A DNA stretch of 64,000 bases, from NCBI RefSeq assembly GCF_026168105.1, contig NZ_LBMW01000003.1, positions 186,001 through 250,000 of the forward strand, written 5' to 3'. The position numbers were made by a program, and so were the translations under genes. Source of the stretch: Streptomyces hygroscopicus. Lineage in GTDB: Bacteria; Actinomycetota; Actinomycetes; Streptomycetales; Streptomycetaceae. Numbering within the stretch: the first letter of the stretch is position 1; every line of letters starts with the position of its first letter. Below the pieces are notes generated by a model. It was not told the DNA's origin, ran no database searches, and saw nothing but the letters and a program-made list of their open reading frames with translations. This document shows positions 61,633-64,000 of the stretch, piece by piece.

Positions 61633-62766
61633 GTGACCTCGACCAGCCTGCCGGACAGCCTGATCGCCACCCTCCCCGGCCCCTCCTACACCGATCCGGG
61701 GATCTTCGCCCAGGAGCAGGAGCGCATCTTCGAGACGATGTGGTTCTGCGTGGCGCGCTCGTCGGACCTGGGGAAGCCCGGGGCCTTCCGGACCGTTGAC
61801 GTGGGCCGTGAGAGCATCCTCGTCACCCGCGCCCGGGACAACTCGATCCGGGCCTATTTCAACGTCTGTCGGCATCGCGGAGCCAAGATATGCACGGACG
61901 ACAGCGGCGAGGTCAAGCGGGCCTTCCAGTGCCCGTACCACGCCTGGACGTACGACCTGACGGGCAAGCTCGTCGCGGCGCCCAACCTCACCAAGATGCC
62001 CGACGTCGGCCGCACCGAATACGGCCTGGTGAACGTGGCCACGCGTGAATGGCTCGGCTATGTCTGGGTCTGCCTGGCGGAGAATCCGCCCTCCTTCGAG
62101 GAGGACGTCATCGGTGAGGTCGTCGCCCGCCTCGGCGACGCGGAGTCGATCGAGCGCTACGACATCGACAACCTCGCCGTCGGCAAGAGGATCGTCTACG
62201 ACGTCAAGGCGAACTGGAAGCTCATCATCGAGAACTTCATGGAGTGCTACCACTGCGCCACGATCCACCCCGAACTCACCGAGGTGCTCCCCGAGTTCGC
62301 CGACGGCTACGCCGCCCAGTACTACGTCGGGCACGGCGCCGAATTCGGTGCGGAGGTCCAGGGCTTCACCGTCGACGGCTCCGAGGGCCTGGAGCGCATC
62401 CCCGGCGTGTCCGAGGACCAGGACCGCCGCTACTACGCGATCACCGTCAAGCCGCAGGTCTTCATCAACCTCGTCCCCGACCACGTGATCTTCCACCGGA
62501 TGTACCCGGTGGCCGTCGACCGCACGATCGTCGAGTGCGACTGGCTGTACCTCCCTCGCGTCGTCGACAGCGGCAAGGACGTCAGCCGGTCCGTGGAGCT
62601 CTTCGACCGGGTCAACCGCCAGGACTTCGAGGCATGCGAGCGCACCCAGCCCGGAATGAGCTCCAGGCTGTACGCCAAGGGCGGCGTGCTGGTGCCCAGC
62701 GAGCACCACATCGGTGCCTTCCACGACTGGGTGAACGAGCGCCTGTGCGCCCCGCAGTCGCAGTGA
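61633..62766 (+). CDS. Rieske oxygenase alpha subunit, glycine-betaine demethylase-like
   Basis: A 377-residue Rieske non-heme iron oxygenase. Rieske ligands: CRHRGAKIC (Cys-x-His) and CPYHAWTYD (Cys-x2-His). Mononuclear iron site: ENFMECYHCATIHPEL, with a distal Asp expected. No beta-subunit gene is present, as in GbcA-like enzymes that oxidatively demethylate glycine betaine or related quaternary amines rather than aromatic rings. With formaldehyde detoxification genes and a GMC choline-dehydrogenase-like gene nearby, betaine demethylation is the best guess. GTG 61633 has GAGGAG upstream; ATG 61594 would add 13 residues. The substrate is inferred. Confidence 0.88.
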   Translation: MTSTSLPDSLIATLPGPSYTDPGIFAQEQERIFETMWFCVARSSDLGKPGAFRTVDVGRESILVTRARDNSIRAYFNVCRHRGAKICTDDSGEVKRAFQCPYHAWTYDLTGKLVAAPNLTKMPDVGRTEYGLVNVATREWLGYVWVCLAENPPSFEEDVIGEVVARLGDAESIERYDIDNLAVGKRIVYDVKANWKLIIENFMECYHCATIHPELTEVLPEFADGYAAQYYVGHGAEFGAEVQGFTVDGSEGLERIPGVSEDQDRRYYAITVKPQVFINLVPDHVIFHRMYPVAVDRTIVECDWLYLPRVVDSGKDVSRSVELFDRVNRQDFEACERTQPGMSSRLYAKGGVLVPSEHHIGAFHDWVNERLCAPQSQ

Positions 62767-62831
62767 CGGCGATCGCTCGTGCGATCCACGCCTCGCCCTT
62801 CGTCGGCCGGTACCGGCGACGGACCGCCCGC

Positions 62832-63629
62832 TCAGCCCAGGTAGCCCATCCGGTGGCTGATCTCCTCCGCGCCCTTGAGCAGCACCGGAGCGAGCCCGTG
62901 CACACGCTCCTCGGTGAACCGGTACGAGGGACCTGAGGCGCTGAGCGCCGCGATGACCTCGCCGTCCCGGTTGCGGATCGGTGCGGCCAAGGCGTGCAGA
63001 CCGATCTCCAGCTCCTCCAGGGTCCAGGCGTAGCCGCGCTCGCGGGCCTCGGTGAGGTTCTTCTCGAGCTTCGCCTTGGCCGTGATGGTGTGCGGGGTGA
63101 CCTTCTTCAGGCCGGCCTCGGACAGCAGCGCGGCGCGCTCCTTGGCGGGCAGGTACGCCAACAGGATCTTGCCGCTGGAGGTGGCGTGCAGCGGGGTCAG
63201 CTCCCCGACCCAGTTGTGCGCGGCGACGGCCGCCGGGCCGCGCACCTGGTAGAGGTTGATCGCGTAGTGCTCCTGCATGACGGCGATGTTGACCGTCTCG
63301 CCGATCTCCTCGGCGAGGCGCTCGCACACCGGGCGGCCCTGCTGCGTGATGTCGAGGCGACCCGTGACCGCGCCGGCCAGGCGTACGATGCCGAAGCCCA
63401 GACGGTACTTGCCGCGCTCGCCCGCCTGCTCCACGAGGCCGCGCGCCTCGAGGGCGCCGAGCAGGCGGAACGCGGTGGACTTGTGAACATCGATCTCGGC
63501 GGCCACTTCACTGACGCCCGCTTCGCCGCGGTGGGCCAGGATCTCCAGGACGCTGATGGCGCGGTCGACCGACTGCACTCCACCGGACTGTGCGTTGGAT
63601 GTTTCGGTATCTGGACTGTAGTTGCTCAC
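62832..63629 (-). CDS. IclR-family regulator of the amine-catabolic locus
   Basis: A 265-residue IclR protein. The winged helix is in residues 20-75 (SVDRAISVLEILA, then VHKSTAFRLLGALEARGLV). The effector domain includes LHATSSGKILLAYLP and ALSASGPSYRF. I start at GTG 63629. It lies convergent to the oxygenase and divergent from the GMC gene, so it probably controls both, and the palindromes at each promoter are candidate sites. Small carboxylates or betaines are typical IclR effectors. Confidence 0.9.
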   Translation of the reverse strand: MSNYSPDTETSNAQSGGVQSVDRAISVLEILAHRGEAGVSEVAAEIDVHKSTAFRLLGALEARGLVEQAGERGKYRLGFGIVRLAGAVTGRLDITQQGRPVCERLAEEIGETVNIAVMQEHYAINLYQVRGPAAVAAHNWVGELTPLHATSSGKILLAYLPAKERAALLSEAGLKKVTPHTITAKAKLEKNLTEARERGYAWTLEELEIGLHALAAPIRNRDGEVIAALSASGPSYRFTEERVHGLAPVLLKGAEEISHRMGYLG

Positions 63630-63781
63630 AGCGAAACTATACGCGTAGTAAACAACACCGGCGCAAGTAAGCGGCACCGGAACAAAGTCCTTGCAAGTTG
63701 CGTTGAACGCAACCTGGTGCGTATAGCGCTACTGGTACTAGCATGCCTGGCGTATCTACGGCGCGAGCGAGACGAGGCACC
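63630..63781. promoter_or_regulatory. Divergent IclR/GMC promoter with palindrome
   Basis: GTTGCGTTGAACGCAAC (63697-63713) is a perfect palindrome around a central base. Eleven bases further, TATAGCG begins a copy of the CGCTATACGCACC motif that also occurs at 59959-59971 on the other strand. Both are candidate regulator contacts. Confidence 0.55.
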
Positions 63782-64000
63782 ATGGCTCCCCTGCAATACG
63801 ACTTCGTCATCGTCGGCGGCGGATCGGCCGGCAGTGCACTGGCGAACAGGCTCTCCGCAGACCCGGCGAACCGGGTGCTGGTGCTGGAGGCCGGCCGGTC
63901 CGACTACCCGTGGGATGTCTTCATCCACATGCCGGCGGCGCTTACCTATCCGATCGGCAGCCGGTTCTACGACTGGAAGTACGAGTCCGAGCCCGAACCC
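63782..64000 (+). CDS. GMC-family oxidoreductase, choline-dehydrogenase-like (cut by window end)
   Basis: Only the first 73 codons are present. [20 protein letters not shown] is the FAD dinucleotide motif, [13 protein letters not shown] follows, and [20 protein letters not shown] continues as in choline and alcohol dehydrogenases (BetA-like). GAGG precedes ATG 63782. It is divergent from the IclR regulator. It would oxidise choline or an alcohol, supplying betaine to the Rieske enzyme. The real length and end are outside the window. Confidence 0.88.
   Translation, partial: MAPLQYDFVIVGGGSAGSALANRLSADPANRVLVLEAGRSDYPWDVFIHMPAALTYPIGSRFYDWKYESEPEP

Noticed and set aside
59980..62766. Aromatic ring-hydroxylating dioxygenase operon
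   Set aside because: There is no beta subunit and no ring-cleavage or cis-diol dehydrogenase genes. The formaldehyde-handling and choline-dehydrogenase-like neighbours favour demethylation.
61500..63327. Long minus-strand frame through the Rieske oxygenase
   Set aside because: It is antisense to the oxygenase and out of frame with the real IclR gene.

Overview
This is chromosomal-type DNA from a high-GC actinomycete, almost certainly Streptomyces. Third codon positions are nearly all G or C, GTG and TTG starts are common, and the families present fit the genus (SAM methyltransferase of the DUF574/Methyltransf_19 type, AfsA, S-(hydroxymethyl)mycothiol dehydrogenase, DUF6192, XRE-nSTAND-WD40). 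The mix of accessory metabolism, many regulators and at least eight decayed or truncated genes suggests a chromosome arm or an island-rich region. No rRNA, tRNA or CRISPR array was seen.

Layout. 0-15 kb: methyltransferase, lipoprotein carbonic anhydrase, a small secreted D/R/H-rich protein, an N-terminally truncated heterodisulfide-reductase-like Fe-S protein abutting an isochorismatase-fold gene, then divergent regulator/enzyme pairs (PucR with an alkylsulfatase-like MBL protein; TetR with a FAD monooxygenase), a 26-bp tandem repeat array, and hypothetical genes mixed with decayed ones. 15.3-24.5 kb: a tightly coupled operon of seven genes plus a possible 40-residue ORF: PEP-utilising dikinase-like enzyme, nucleotidyltransferase with an in-frame TTA codon, NAD(P)-dependent reductase, NDK-like protein, AfsA-like synthase, UbiA-like prenyltransferase and nitroreductase-fold enzyme. 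This is the best candidate for an undescribed biosynthetic system, perhaps a small signalling or specialised metabolite that needs activated phosphate or nucleotidyl groups.

24.6-46 kb: secreted proteins (serine protease, two vanadium-haloperoxidase-like proteins, a TIM-barrel glycosidase-like enzyme, an NlpC/P60 protein, an I36-like inhibitor), a two-component system, a MalY/PatB-like lyase, a TrmO-like methyltransferase, an alpha/beta hydrolase and a 1295-residue XRE-nSTAND-WD40 protein, also with a TTA codon. 46-52 kb: a sulfatase and a DUF6192 fragment lie between 22-bp perfect inverted repeats; beyond them are an IclR regulator, a quinone oxidoreductase and a ParA/partner pair, which together suggest mobile or plasmid debris. 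52-57.8 kb: divergent P450/FAD oxidoreductase, small secreted and membrane proteins, and a divergent TetR/NmrA pair.

57.9-64 kb: a probable choline or glycine-betaine (quaternary amine) catabolic locus. It holds mycothiol-dependent formaldehyde dehydrogenase and its MBL partner, Rieske ferredoxin, ferredoxin reductase, a Rieske oxygenase alpha subunit, an IclR regulator and a GMC (choline-dehydrogenase-like) gene cut by the window edge. Oxidative N-demethylation would release formaldehyde, which the mycothiol enzyme would remove. TTGC-containing palindromes sit in front of most of these transcription units.
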